Shown here: positions 1 through 10,608 of the stretch, one piece after another | How positions within the stretch are numbered: the stretch's first letter is position 1 | Layout: each line of letters opens with the position of its first letter | Assembly: GCA_938003685.1 (NCBI GenBank) | Contig: CALKXT010000181.1 | Span: 1 to 54,191, forward strand | DNA length: 54,191 bases | From: an uncultured Sulfitobacter sp. | Lineage (GTDB): Bacteria; Pseudomonadota; Alphaproteobacteria; Rhodobacterales; Rhodobacteraceae | Reading direction: 5' to 3' | The notes under the pieces: model-generated | Databases searched by the model: none | Told to the model about the DNA's origin: nothing | The model's input: only the letters and a program-made list of their open reading frames with translations | Translations under genes and position numbers: made by a program

Positions 1-3000
1 ACATCCATCGTCCGATCCATCTTTCGCATTCTCATAGGCATCGTTTATATCATCATAGTTCTCTTTCCACCTTTCTGAAGATAGCCGCGATGCTACCGGA
101 TCTGTCGGGAGGTCTTCTAAAGTTACTGTATCTGATCCGTATAACTCAACCCCAGTCATGGCAGCATATGCTTGAACAGCCTTCAGAAATGCTGCTTTTA
201 TTTTTTCCCAGCGGCTAGGTCCTCCACCGCCGCCATTACACTGGTTTCCTCCGTCACCAGGAGAAGTACCTGCGGAATCATTGCCACTTGCGGTTGAAAA
301 CGAAATGTTGGAAAGGAAATCGTTAATGCCATCTAAAGGGCCGTTGAGCAATCCGGTGTAGACTCCTACGATCGCAGAGCCCGTCATCGCCATTGAGGCT
401 TCCGTAATTATTCCCCATTCAGCTGTAGCTGCTGTAAAGCCTTTCTTAGGTACTTTGGCATGTCCGCTTGGATCGAAATAATTGAAGGGATTGTTATCTA
501 CGTAACTATATAAATTGGCGGTCCCAGCCGCAAAGCCCATGCTATCGCTGCTTATAAATTGACCCGTTGCCGGATCATAATGGCGAGCGCGATAATAGAG
601 CAGGTCGCTTTCGCTATCTGTTTCTCTGCCTGCGTATCCATAAAACTGCTGCAAGCTGGATGCGAAAGATACTTGCTCTCCAAAGCCGGAGTATGAGTAT
701 TCCGAAACGAGCGCACCACTGCTGATGTCAACGACACTTCTTATCGACCCCATACGATCCGTATAGAGTTCGTAGATTGTCCCGGAATTTGGGCTGTTAT
801 TCAGATCATAGTTTTCAAATGAAAGTGGCTCATCCATGGCCTGAGAATGTAACCAACGCTGTCTGAGTTGGTCATTCGAAAACTCTAGGACTATTTCACT
901 ACCAACCACGTCAGACGGTTTTGGAGAATCATAAACATACCCGATTTCAGAAACACCGAGACTCTTAGAGATTCTTCTGTTCAACCCATCATACGCATAG
1001 CTCGCCGTGGTCGTGTCCGACGCATACCCAACCAACCGATTCTGGCTGTCGTAGGTGTAGGTTTCGACCGATCCATCTGCCTTGGAAGTCTTGGACACCC
1101 TGTTGCCCTTGGCGTCATAGGCGTAGGTAGAGTCCTCATCCTCAAGCAATTGGTTATGATCATTCGAGGCATAGATCGCTGACAGGTGCGAAGCGGTGCG
1201 GTTGCCTTCTTCGTCGTAGGCATAATCCTCAACAGGCAGTGGCGTGCCGCCAGCCAGCGGGGGTATCCCCTCGTCCACCTGCACCAGACGGTTCAGGTCG
1301 TCGTAGTTGATGAACTTCGACTTCTCAGGATCAATTGCGTCCAAGATAGCAGTTAGCTGGCCGTCGACGTCATACTCATAGGACAGGTCCGTCAATGCCA
1401 CACCGGACTGGGCATGTGACAGTGCCGTCAGCAGCCCATTGGTATAGCCGTAGTTCGACACACGGCCAGAGGTTGAGGTCAGCGAGGTGCGGCGCCCTTC
1501 ACCGTCATAGCCAAAGCTATATACCGTACCCCAAGGGGCGGTCAGATCGGTCAGGCGGTCTTCGGGGTCGTAGGCATAGCTGGTCGTGCCACCCAAGCTG
1601 TCCGACATCGTCAGACGGCGGTCCAATGCGTCGTACGTGTAGCTGAGTGTCACCTGCGGCTGTGGACCCACGGTTCCGTCAGTGGTTGTCGTCTCCAACC
1701 GGTTGCGAAGATCGTAGGTGAACGTGACGCGGCTGTCGTTGTCCGCCGCCTCCGTTAGATTGCCCCTTGCGTCATAGGCATAAGTCAGCGTGTTGTCGGG
1801 GGTCACCACCTGTGTGCGACGTGACAATCCATCATAAGTCGCCGTCTCAAGCGTGCCATCCTCGCGGGTCAAAGTGCCCAGATTGTCGCGTGCGTCATAG
1901 CTGCGCGTCATCGCCTGGCCGATGGGGTTGGTGCGTGTCAGCATCCGGTCACGGGTGTCATAACCGAAGGTGGTCACACCGCCGCCGCCATCCGTCACGG
2001 TGCTAATGTTGTCGCGGGTGTCGTAGCTGAACGCTTTCACAAACCCTTCAGGGTCCGTGGTCTGTGTCAAGCGACTGACAGTATCATAGGCATAGGTATG
2101 CACCTCGTCGTCGCCATTGATATGCTCAGTTACTTCACCCGCTGCGTTGTATGTGCGGCGGATCACCCCTTCGGCAGGGTCATCCAATGCCACTAGACGT
2201 TCAACGGGATCATAACCCATTGATGTGATTAGGCCTGTTTCGTCCGTAACCGTCGCAAGGTTGCCCGCAGGCAGATAGCTGTACTGCGTCACACCGTCGA
2301 TCTGCGCACCATCGGCACCTGTCACCTCAACCGTCAACACACGGTTCAGCGCATCATAGGTCCGCTGAACCTGTCGTTCGATTGGTGTGCCAGCGGCCTC
2401 AGCAATCATCGTGGTGTTGCCAGTTGCATCATAGGTCATCTGCGTGCTGGACCCGTCCGCATAGGTCACGCCGTTCAGGTTCTGTTCAGCATTGTAATCG
2501 AACGCAGTCAGATTGCCGTTCTTATCAGTCCGCGAGGAAAGCTTGCCCTCGGCGGTATAGACTTTAGCCTCAGATCCACCTTCGGGATCAACTGTGCGCA
2601 GCAGACCACCAAAGGCATCATATTCATAGGTCGTCTCAAAGCCATCCCCGTCGATCATCGACACAACATTGTTGAACTCAGGCTCATAGACATAGCTCAT
2701 AGACCGTTCAGCAGGCGTGCCTACCGCTTCGGTCATGGACAGAACATTGGCGAGATTGTCATAAGTAATCTCGTCCACGCGCACGCCGCCGGGTGCCGCG
2801 TCACTTGGCCGCTCGATGCGGGTGACGAGGTTCTCGGAATTGCGCGTCATCGTCGTCACGCGGCCAAGTGGATCAGTCGTCTGAATGATCGAGCCGAACT
2901 CGTTGACCACAACTTGCGTCACCTGCCCTTTGCGGTCGGTCACGGTTGTCATGCGGTCCTCGGGTGCCACATAGGTCAGCGGTTGTGCCGCCAGTCCGCC

Positions 3001-6000
3001 AAGACCATCTGTCAGACCCAAAGATGCGGCAACCTGATTGTTGATGTTGGACCCATCGGGCAGCGTAGCACCGCTCATATTGCCAACACCGTCATAGGTG
3101 TACAGCGTGGCATTGCCGTTCTGGTTGGTTGTTGAAACCAGGCGATTATTTTCATCGTAGGCAAAGCTGACTTGCGATCCGGTAGGTTCCTGCACATTGT
3201 CCAACTGCGCCAAAGCGCTGTAGTTGAATTCTGTGATACGCCCATCAGGATAGGTGATGGATGCAAGCAAGCCATCAGCGGCATAGGCAAACACCGTTTG
3301 TCCACCCACCTGATCGGTGATTGTAGCAAGCCGATCCAAGGTATCATAAGCATACTCACGGCGCTGTCCGTAGGTATCGATTGCAGCGGTCTGTCGTCCA
3401 TCTTCATCAAAGATAACTGTGTTGCCGTCTTTGTAACGACGTTCCCAACCGCCACCGGGCAATGCTGCCAGCGTCGAGAAATCACCGTTGCCAGATACAT
3501 AGCGCCCATCATCCGACGGCTTCGAAAAATCAACAGTCACCGAGAAACGTTGCGAGCTGACCAAATCAAGACCACCATCACCATCAACATCCGTTACGAC
3601 AAGTTGTCGAATGGCGTGTCCAAAATCAGTTGCCACTGCAGGTTCAAACGTACCATCACCAACGCCCGGGAGGACGTTCAGTACGACACCAGTGCCGTTA
3701 ACATCATCGTCGTTGGTCGATATTAGGATGTCTATTTGATCATCGCGGTCCACATCAAACAACGCGATTGGCGCAGTGGTCGATGTGCCGACTGGCCGGG
3801 CCAATGGTACGGCGTCTGCAAAGCTGCGGCCATCGATGTTTTTATGGAAATCTAATCGGTTCAGCGCAGACCAGATCATGTCTTCGAGACCGTCACCATC
3901 AACATCAGCGAATTTCACAAACTCGCCCAGCAACCGTTCTCCCCCCTCGCCCAAGTCGAAAACTTCGCGGGTAAAATTACGATTGCCATTGTTAAATCCG
4001 ATGTTCACACCTCGACGAGAGCGCACGGCAACGTCCAATAGACCATCCTGATCGATATCGGAGACTTCGATCTGCAATCCGCCAACAGTACTGGAAACAC
4101 CAGAATCAAAGGTGACGACAATTTCTTCTTCGAAACCATTGGGGCCACCAAAATATACTGTGACATTTGAGCGAACGACAAAGAAGCCTGTGAGCCCGGG
4201 AATGACGACGTCATCAAACCCATCGCCATCCAGATCAGCCAAAGCAAAATCAGAGGGGCGCGCATTGTTCAGGTCGGTGTTTAAAAAATCACCAAAACCA
4301 TCGCCTTCGGCAACGCCCATTTTCTGAGAAGTTTGACTGGAATGTACAACGTCCAGAATACCATCGTTGGTATAATCAACAGCTACTGCCGCCAACAGGT
4401 TCGGGAAATAGCGACCAGTGTCAGGTACTTCGCTGGGCTCTGACACGACAACATCATTCACGATGGAAATGTCGCGGCCACCCTCATTCAGCGCTACCAC
4501 CAGCGAGCCGGTCCCGGAATTTGGGAAAACAATATCGGTTGTGCCGTTGCGGTCAAAATCTGCGACCATCAAGTCTTCAACACCAAAGCCCGGCAGAACC
4601 AGAGGTTCATCATCAAATTCGGTAAAATCATTGACCGGGTCAAACGGTGTGACGCTGTCGTCATCGATGATCGCAACGGTGCCATCAGGATTGACCACCA
4701 GCTCTTGCAGATCGTCAATTGACCAACCGCTACCATACGGGCTGTTGGTTTCGTTCTGGACGTAAATCTCGGCTGTGTGGCCAGCGCTTACAACAGAACA
4801 ATCGTATTGCGCGCGCGCTACAAACTGTGCGTCATACCGACCTGACGCAATGCCAGAGCCATCAAAAGGAACGGACTGTCGCAGTGTTACGGCTTCGCCC
4901 ACAAGGGCAGGAATCGAACCATCAATACTTTGACGTGGTGTCCATTGGTTGGCATCATTGATCGACAACCCACCTAGTTCAAGGCGTGTGCTAAGCGTGA
5001 CAGGCAAAGACGCATCTGCAGCAATTGTGACATCACCCGCAACAATCACGGACGGATTGGCCGCTTGGCTGTGATAAGTCAGCGCAACCTGTTGGTCTTG
5101 GCCAAATGCCGTGTAGCCCGGCAAGGTGTATGTCGTCGCATTGTCACCCTCGAAAGGCGTCAGCATTCTTACACCATTTGGCATGTCGGCTGATGCCATC
5201 GTCCGTGGGGACTGCGGCAAGAACGTAAATAGCGCGGATTGGTTCACACCAGCCAAGCTGGCACTTACAGTGGCCCCGCCTGCGTCCACACCCGCAGGTG
5301 CAATCCGGCGGAAGCGTCCGTTCAGATCATTAACACGCCACAGCTCGAGCTGCGTTGCCTCTGGCAAGTTATCAAGGTTCGGACCCGCAATCGAAATCGG
5401 TTGCGTGAATGTAGCACCCGGCGCGTCCAGCGCATAAATGCGACAGGCCTGTGTATCGTCGTCAAAACCGGGATGGTCAAACATATCAGGCAAGGAGCCA
5501 AGGCAGATTTGGCCTGTATAAGGATCACCTAAAGCATCCTGAACGGAATCCGCTGGTATCGATACATTCACGCCCGATACCGTGCCGCTCAACACCGTGG
5601 CGGCCCCTGCCACTACAGGCGCGCAGCCATCATCAAGCGGTACCAACAAGAAGTCGGGTGCCAAGTCTCGGTTCTGGTTTTCTGTTACAGTTATTGCACG
5701 CAAGGTGGACAGGTATCCCCCCGGTCCACCATCAGCAGAAGGTTCGATCAGGATCAAATCATTGCCCGCAGTAAGGCTACCAAAATCAAACGTGCCGTCG
5801 GGTTGCGATGTGGTCATCAGCGCCGCGTCCCGCAAACGCACTGGCATATTGGTCAGGGGTGTGATCGTACCATTTGCAAAGTCACGCGCATCCAGCACAC
5901 GGCCAAACACAGCCGTATCACCAAAATCTGCATCGACCACGTCAATGTTCAGCACAGCCTCATCTGTAAGCGTCCCGTCAGAGACACCAACGGTAAAGGA

Positions 6001-9000
6001 ATAGCTACCCTCCTGCCCTGCTTCGGGACGAAAACGTACCTGTCCTGTGGTTGCGTCAATCGTGATGCCAGCCGCCAGCGGTAAAGGCGTGGCAAAGAAG
6101 GTGACCACATCGCCATCAGGATCAACGCCCGTCAGATCAAGGGCCAATTCCAGACCCAGTTCAACCGTATAAGATGCATTGAGTGGCCCCAAAATTGGCG
6201 CGGCATTGCCAGATTGTGCAGTAATATCAAAGGTCTGACTTGCAGTGGCCAAGCTATCAGAAACCGTGACTTCCAGCGTGTAGTCCCCGGCAACATCGGC
6301 AATAAAACCGACTTCGCCATTCCCAAGATCGCTTAGGAACGGATCAGAGCCCGCTGGCTGCAAGATGATTGCATAGCTAAAGGTCAGCGTATCGCCATCA
6401 GGATCTATGGACCCCACTGCAGAGTATGTTTCCTCTGCCGCCAATTCGACTTCGGCATTGCCAGTTAGGGCGGCAACGGGCGCGCGGTTGGGTGCGGTCA
6501 GCGTCCATGTGACGGCTGGGCTTTCAAGCGCCCCGTCAGACACCACAAGGTTAAAAATATAATCACCACGGCGGTCCGGAACAAACGAGATCATCGCCTG
6601 ATCATTGGTCCCCAAGGTAGCCACGCTATCCTGCGGTGCAGATACCAGCGCCCAATCAAAGCTAAGCGCATCACCGTCAGGATCAAACGAAGCAGAGCCG
6701 TCAAGCGTGGCCGTTTCACCAACAAAAGCCTGCGCATCGCCGCTGATGGACGCCACAGGCGGGCTGTTCACTACTTCGACTTCGATCACTGCGGGAACTG
6801 CAATCATCGCGCCGTCATTTGCGGTGACTTGCAACAAATACACACCTGCCCGGTCTGGGGTAAAGGCAAGCAGCGGTCCAGCCGTTATCGGCGCAGCCAA
6901 CGCAGTCGCGCTGCCCTGCGGGCGCGCAACCAATGACCAACTATAACTCAGCGCATCGCCATTTGCGTCCATTCCATAAAGTGCTGCGTCAAGATTAACT
7001 GCCGCGTCTGCAAGCGTTTCGAATTTTGGTCCTGCGCTTAAAACGGGACGGATGTTGCCATTCCCGACAAAGATCGTATCCGGCAAAGACGGCACATTTC
7101 CATCTGCAACGATCAACTGCACAACACCGGACCCGATACCGACGCATACGGGATTGTTGCGGTTGAAAGTCTTATTTTTATAGCGCGCAGTTGAACGGTA
7201 TATGCCTTCGACCTGCGCACGCAGCTTTGTGGTGCCAATGTCGGCAGTGGTAACATGCACTGTCACCTTACCCGGCACAGCAAAGATCCCGTGATCAATC
7301 CCATTTGTATCTATGAGCGTTACCTGCCGGGTGTGGTTTTTCTTATTGTGAATTTCCCAAACCATAAGCGTGGTGCCATTGTCCGTCCGCTTTCCACGGT
7401 TCTGGAGCTTGATACTGACCTGCTCGGACGCATTGGTCCCAGCCAAATCGGCAGGCAAGCGCGTATCGAACTGGCACAAGCCACCTCGATCAGAGCGTTT
7501 GATATGATAAACAGATGCCTGCGAAATCACATCGCGGAACCTACCTATGCGTTGATCAAAGGAGGCTTCGAGTAGCGCAAGACTTGCATCGCCTACAGAA
7601 ACTACACCACCATCACCGTTCAAACCAATGCCCGACCACGCATAGGTCAGCGCGGATGAACCCGTAGAAAGTGACCCATCCAACGTAACTGTACCAATAT
7701 CACCGGCCAATTGATCGGCACCGGCTTGCGCCAATGGCAAAGCACCCTCGACACGGATTACAACGGTTTGCGGCACACCTGCCGCGGCATCATCCGCAAC
7801 CTGAAGCTGGACAACATAATCACCCGCAACATCAGGCGTCAGCGCGGCAAACCCAGTACGCTCTTCTTCCAAAGCGGCGGCGCTGCCGACAGGCGCGGAC
7901 AGCAATTTCCACGTATGGCTGATTAATGCCCCATCAAGGTTATAGCTTTGGCTGCCATCCAGAATGAGACGCGCGTTCAAAGGTGCGCTTGTCACATCCG
8001 CAATGCGCGCAACGGGGCGGGCAGATGCATCTGCGCCAACAACAATCAACACCTGATCTTGGTCGGTGCGGTTCGCATCTGACACATCAAGCGCCACCAG
8101 ATATGCGCCAGCGGTATCTGCGCTAAAGGTGATCAAGCCATCAGCATCTGTGCTGAGGCTTGGCGATGAACTTGCAGGCTGCACGGCAACAAATGCGTTG
8201 GGCGTCAGAACATCTCCGTTGATATCGCTGGATGCATAAGGATCGAGGACAACAGCTTCGCCTACAACAGCAACCAATTGGTCAAAGCCAAGATCGGCCA
8301 CTGGCCCCGACTGCGTCGCGCCGCTTTGCGTTGATCCGTTCGGCAATGGGACAACACCAAGCCATGGCTGCTGGTGCAATTCGCCATTCGACAACTGCAC
8401 ATTGTAGGCAATCACCGTCCCTTCAGACGATCCTGCAAAGCCGTTCATCCACGCATACGGTGCCAAAACATGACCAACGATCGGTGTGTTCACCTTGATG
8501 GAGGTGGCCTCGTAGAAGTTCCAAATGACGCGGCCGGCGTATCCGGTTCCACCCAGCGGGTTCATCTGGAAATCGCCAAACTTGCCTGCGACGTTAATCA
8601 AGATTGTATCCGTGCCAGTAAGATCGATAGAATATCCACCGGTCTTGAGGTCGTTCATATGCGTTTCGACAACACGGGTGCGCGGACCAAAGATCGCCTC
8701 GGCCGCAATCGCATTTGGCACGCCACCAAACTTCTTGTTATTTTGGTCAGACACATCCGCGGGTGTGCCTGACAGTCCAGCAAGGAACGCAGCAGTATCA
8801 CGGAAGGCTTGGAAGTCGAACGGCGGCAGGTCGGTGGCATTCTCAACCAAGGTGCCATTGTTAACGGTTGCATAGCTCTTAACGCCAGAAATGCGCAGCT
8901 CGTCGCCGGGGGTCAGGTTGATTGTTGAGTTGCGCAAATCGCCGTTGATATACATCTCGGCGTAAGGCAATCCGTCTTGCGCGGGCGCATAGCCAAACTG

Positions 9001-9753
9001 GCCGGTCACGCTTTCGATGTAGCTGTCGATATATGTCCGGCCTTCGACCTCTTGAGTGCCAAAGTACCCTTCGGTGATCAGGTTGAATGTGCTCAAGCTA
9101 TTTTGCAGACCTAGACCCGTGGCCCCGCCAGATACAGTCACATCAACAGTGCTGGCAGCAGACAGATTTCCAACCGCGTCCTGCACTGTAAGTGAGAACG
9201 TATAGTCACCTGCTGCGGACAGTGTCACACCCGACAACACTGCTTGCGGGGCTGCGATGGTGGCAGATGATCCCGCCGGCGCTGTGACAATCGACCAAAG
9301 ATAGGTCAGTTCATCACCTTCGACATCAAAACTGGCACCACCATCAAGAGTCAGCAAGCTGTCGTCACCGGGAATACCGCGCAGACGCGCACGCGCAACA
9401 GGCGCAAGATTTTCAGACCCAAAGCTGATCAGCGCAACGCCTGCAACTGCACCATTTTCATCCAGAAACTCAACCGTAGCTTCATAGGTACCCGGCAGAT
9501 CAAGGGTAACTTCCGGACGCAACACAGCAGGATCGCTGAAACTGGCAACACTACCGGCAGGGCGCTGCGTCCAAGACCACATGACGGTGAGGGGTGATGA
9601 GGGAAGTTCAACGGCATCCGTTGGATCAAGCCGGATAGTTTCACCAGCAATGGCTTTTATCGGAATTGAAGTCTGCGCGCTCGAACTGTTTCCCGCAAAT
9701 CCGAAAACAACACACAAAACCACCACACAAAAAGTGCGCACAAAAATACTCAT
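1..9753 (-). CDS. Giant secreted PKD / choice-of-anchor A / FG-GAP / RHS-repeat protein (3' end beyond window)
   Basis: One reading frame stays open from the ATG at 9753 to base 1 (3251 codons) and leaves the window before its stop; I checked the frame at several points along its length. The start has an AGGG motif 6 bases upstream. Residues 1-27 form a signal peptide ending near SSSAQ. PKD/Ig-like units (W..RPAGS.A, D..G.Y...V.V.DG) fill much of residues 30-1650, interrupted at about 217-470 by a choice-of-anchor-A-like domain (FNLITEGYF, DVEGR-like, GHVLAPYA, GELHQQPWLG). About 1665-2070 carries FG-GAP/VCBS repeats (DLDGDGFDDVV, DVDGDGLEDM). About 2090-2970 is RHS/YD repeats, followed by the RHS core (LYYRARHYDPATGQF at 3052). 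After FDPSGH a non-repetitive tail begins, the usual position of a variable toxin or adhesin tip. gspK lies 105 bp upstream on the same strand, so secretion by the type II system is plausible but inferred. Confidence 0.9.
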   Translation of the reverse strand, partial: MSIFVRTFCVVVLCVVFGFAGNSSSAQTSIPIKAIAGETIRLDPTDAVELPSSPLTVMWSWTQRPAGSVASFSDPAVLRPEVTLDLPGTYEATVEFLDENGAVAGVALISFGSENLAPVARARLRGIPGDDSLLTLDGGASFDVEGDELTYLWSIVTAPAGSSATIAAPQAVLSGVTLSAAGDYTFSLTVQDAVGNLSAASTVDVTVSGGATGLGLQNSLSTFNLITEGYFGTQEVEGRTYIDSYIESVTGQFGYAPAQDGLPYAEMYINGDLRNSTINLTPGDELRISGVKSYATVNNGTLVENATDLPPFDFQAFRDTAAFLAGLSGTPADVSDQNNKKFGGVPNAIAAEAIFGPRTRVVETHMNDLKTGGYSIDLTGTDTILINVAGKFGDFQMNPLGGTGYAGRVIWNFYEATSIKVNTPIVGHVLAPYAWMNGFAGSSEGTVIAYNVQLSNGELHQQPWLGVVPLPNGSTQSGATQSGPVADLGFDQLVAVVGEAVVLDPYASSDINGDVLTPNAFVAVQPASSSPSLSTDADGLITFSADTAGAYLVALDVSDANRTDQDQVLIVVGADASARPVARIADVTSAPLNARLILDGSQSYNLDGALISHTWKLLSAPVGSAAALEEERTGFAALTPDVAGDYVVQLQVADDAAAGVPQTVVIRVEGALPLAQAGADQLAGDIGTVTLDGSLSTGSSALTYAWSGIGLNGDGGVVSVGDASLALLEASFDQRIGRFRDVISQASVYHIKRSDRGGLCQFDTRLPADLAGTNASEQVSIKLQNRGKRTDNGTTLMVWEIHNKKNHTRQVTLIDTNGIDHGIFAVPGKVTVHVTTADIGTTKLRAQVEGIYRSTARYKNKTFNRNNPVCVGIGSGVVQLIVADGNVPSLPDTIFVGNGNIRPVLSAGPKFETLADAAVNLDAALYGMDANGDALSYSWSLVARPQGSATALAAPITAGPLLAFTPDRAGVYLLQVTANDGAMIAVPAVIEVEVVNSPPVASISGDAQAFVGETATLDGSASFDPDGDALSFDWALVSAPQDSVATLGTNDQAMISFVPDRRGDYIFNLVVSDGALESPAVTWTLTAPNRAPVAALTGNAEVELAAEETYSAVGSIDPDGDTLTFSYAIILQPAGSDPFLSDLGNGEVGFIADVAGDYTLEVTVSDSLATASQTFDITAQSGNAAPILGPLNASYTVELGLELALDLTGVDPDGDVVTFFATPLPLAAGITIDATTGQVRFRPEAGQEGSYSFTVGVSDGTLTDEAVLNIDVVDADFGDTAVFGRVLDARDFANGTITPLTNMPVRLRDAALMTTSQPDGTFDFGSLTAGNDLILIEPSADGGPGGYLSTLRAITVTENQNRDLAPDFLLVPLDDGCAPVVAGAATVLSGTVSGVNVSIPADSVQDALGDPYTGQICLGSLPDMFDHPGFDDDTQACRIYALDAPGATFTQPISIAGPNLDNLPEATQLELWRVNDLNGRFRRIAPAGVDAGGATVSASLAGVNQSALFTFLPQSPRTMASADMPNGVRMLTPFEGDNATTYTLPGYTAFGQDQQVALTYHSQAANPSVIVAGDVTIAADASLPVTLSTRLELGGLSINDANQWTPRQSIDGSIPALVGEAVTLRQSVPFDGSGIASGRYDAQFVARAQYDCSVVSAGHTAEIYVQNETNSPYGSGWSIDDLQELVVNPDGTVAIIDDDSVTPFDPVNDFTEFDDEPLVLPGFGVEDLMVADFDRNGTTDIVFPNSGTGSLVVALNEGGRDISIVNDVVVSEPSEVPDTGRYFPNLLAAVAVDYTNDGILDVVHSSQTSQKMGVAEGDGFGDFLNTDLNNARPSDFALADLDGDGFDDVVIPGLTGFFVVRSNVTVYFGGPNGFEEEIVVTFDSGVSSTVGGLQIEVSDIDQDGLLDVAVRSRRGVNIGFNNGNRNFTREVFDLGEGGERLLGEFVKFADVDGDGLEDMIWSALNRLDFHKNIDGRSFADAVPLARPVGTSTTAPIALFDVDRDDQIDILISTNDDDVNGTGVVLNVLPGVGDGTFEPAVATDFGHAIRQLVVTDVDGDGGLDLVSSQRFSVTVDFSKPSDDGRYVSGNGDFSTLAALPGGGWERRYKDGNTVIFDEDGRQTAAIDTYGQRREYAYDTLDRLATITDQVGGQTVFAYAADGLLASITYPDGRITEFNYSALAQLDNVQEPTGSQVSFAYDENNRLVSTTNQNGNATLYTYDGVGNMSGATLPDGSNINNQVAASLGLTDGLGGLAAQPLTYVAPEDRMTTVTDRKGQVTQVVVNEFGSIIQTTDPLGRVTTMTRNSENLVTRIERPSDAAPGGVRVDEITYDNLANVLSMTEAVGTPAERSMSYVYEPEFNNVVSMIDGDGFETTYEYDAFGGLLRTVDPEGGSEAKVYTAEGKLSSRTDKNGNLTAFDYNAEQNLNGVTYADGSSTQMTYDATGNTTMIAEAAGTPIERQVQRTYDALNRVLTVEVTGADGAQIDGVTQYSYLPAGNLATVTDETGLITSMGYDPVERLVALDDPAEGVIRRTYNAAGEVTEHINGDDEVHTYAYDTVSRLTQTTDPEGFVKAFSYDTRDNISTVTDGGGGVTTFGYDTRDRMLTRTNPIGQAMTRSYDARDNLGTLTREDGTLETATYDGLSRRTQVVTPDNTLTYAYDARGNLTEAADNDSRVTFTYDLRNRLETTTTDGTVGPQPQVTLSYTYDALDRRLTMSDSLGGTTSYAYDPEDRLTDLTAPWGTVYSFGYDGEGRRTSLTSTSGRVSNYGYTNGLLTALSHAQSGVALTDLSYEYDVDGQLTAILDAIDPEKSKFINYDDLNRLVQVDEGIPPLAGGTPLPVEDYAYDEEGNRTASHLSAIYASNDHNQLLEDEDSTYAYDAKGNRVSKTSKADGSVETYTYDSQNRLVGYASDTTTASYAYDGLNRRISKSLGVSEIGYVYDSPKPSDVVGSEIVLEFSNDQLRQRWLHSQAMDEPLSFENYDLNNSPNSGTIYELYTDRMGSIRSVVDISSGALVSEYSYSGFGEQVSFASSLQQFYGYAGRETDSESDLLYYRARHYDPATGQFISSDSMGFAAGTANLYSYVDNNPFNYFDPSGHAKVPKKGFTAATAEWGIITEASMAMTGSAIVGVYTGLLNGPLDGINDFLSNISFSTASGNDSAGTSPGDGGNQCNGGGGGPSRWEKIKAAFLKAVQAYAAMTGVELYGSDTVTLEDLPTDPVASRLSSERWKENYDDINDAYENAKDGSDDGC

Positions 9754-9858
9754 AACCATCCCTACCGAAAGCTTGATCTAATTTTTCCTTAACCCTAGAT
9801 AGCAAAATCAGAAGCAACAAGACTGAAAATGACGCAAAGTCAATTTTAGAGAAAGCGC

Positions 9859-10578
9859 TTAGAAAGAGCTTACTATCAGTCCGTTAGCACCGGAACCGAT
9901 GTTTATAACCCCCAGGGGAATTGCCTGATCATCCTTATTCATAACATTTACGTGATAGTTTGAACCCGATGGGGCTGACACCCAATTGATCGATAAATCT
10001 TGAATTAAAACGGCCCGACTTCCAGTTGATCCAGTTAATATCTCAAGCAATTTAATTGGTGCTAGGTGCGCGGCAATACCGGGTCTGCCAGAAAATACCG
10101 TCGCAATTGGAAACAGCGATTCGCGTAATTCCGTATCGCCTCCTATCACGCGCACAAAATCAGAAGTTCGCTGCAAACGCAGCGGTGTCCGGCGCCAAAG
10201 ACGGTAGCCTTCAAGCTGCGCGGACGTCACCCCTAGTGCGTCTGCCAACTGTTCCAGCATCACTGGATTGGCAGTGTTCAAATCGACCAAACCGCCTGCG
10301 TCTTGCAGCACTAACGACGCATCCTCTCCGCGCCATTGAACGGGCAAGATCACGTCAGGCGTCAATGGTGTTTGCGCATCCCCATACACCCGTGCCGCAA
10401 GTGCCAACAGCGACGCCTTTACCAACGCATCATGTGCTACCAAGCTATCGGTTCGGGTATCCGAAAGGCGACTCACGACGCGACTGCTCGCTATTGCAAA
10501 CAGCAACGTGATGATGCTGAGTGTGGACAACACCACAATCAACGCGAACCCCCGACGTTTGTTATAAGTCATACCCAT
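9859..10578 (-). CDS. gspK: Type II secretion minor pseudopilin GspK
   Basis: This is a 239-residue protein beginning MGMTYNKRRG. It has a prepilin cleavage site after G10, followed by the hydrophobic stretch FALIVVLSTLSII, which lacks Glu at +5, the known hallmark of GspK. The body has the GspK features GGLVDLNTANP and the helix-hairpin-helix-like region after it, and is slightly shorter than enterobacterial GspK. GspK caps the pseudopilus tip with GspI and GspJ. The frame extends upstream to 10701, but the hydrophilic N-terminus in front of the cleavage site and an AGGG motif favour the start at 10578 or 10572. It is transcribed away from gspO, with only about 30 bp between the two starts, and towards the giant RHS gene. 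Confidence 0.82.
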   Translation of the reverse strand: MGMTYNKRRGFALIVVLSTLSIITLLFAIASSRVVSRLSDTRTDSLVAHDALVKASLLALAARVYGDAQTPLTPDVILPVQWRGEDASLVLQDAGGLVDLNTANPVMLEQLADALGVTSAQLEGYRLWRRTPLRLQRTSDFVRVIGGDTELRESLFPIATVFSGRPGIAAHLAPIKLLEILTGSTGSRAVLIQDLSINWVSAPSGSNYHVNVMNKDDQAIPLGVINIGSGANGLIVSSF

Positions 10579-10608
10579 GCGCCCTAACCTGCCGCCGAGC
10601 TTTTTGTT

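Noticed and set aside
840-3480. Repetitive-looking stretch that could be a repeat array or CRISPR
   Set aside because: The repetition is at protein level (RHS YD repeats of a single open frame); there are no identical direct repeats with spacers.
3075-3726. Open frames of 150-180 residues on both strands
   Set aside because: They lie inside the RHS gene in other frames, have no ribosome binding sites and no family features.
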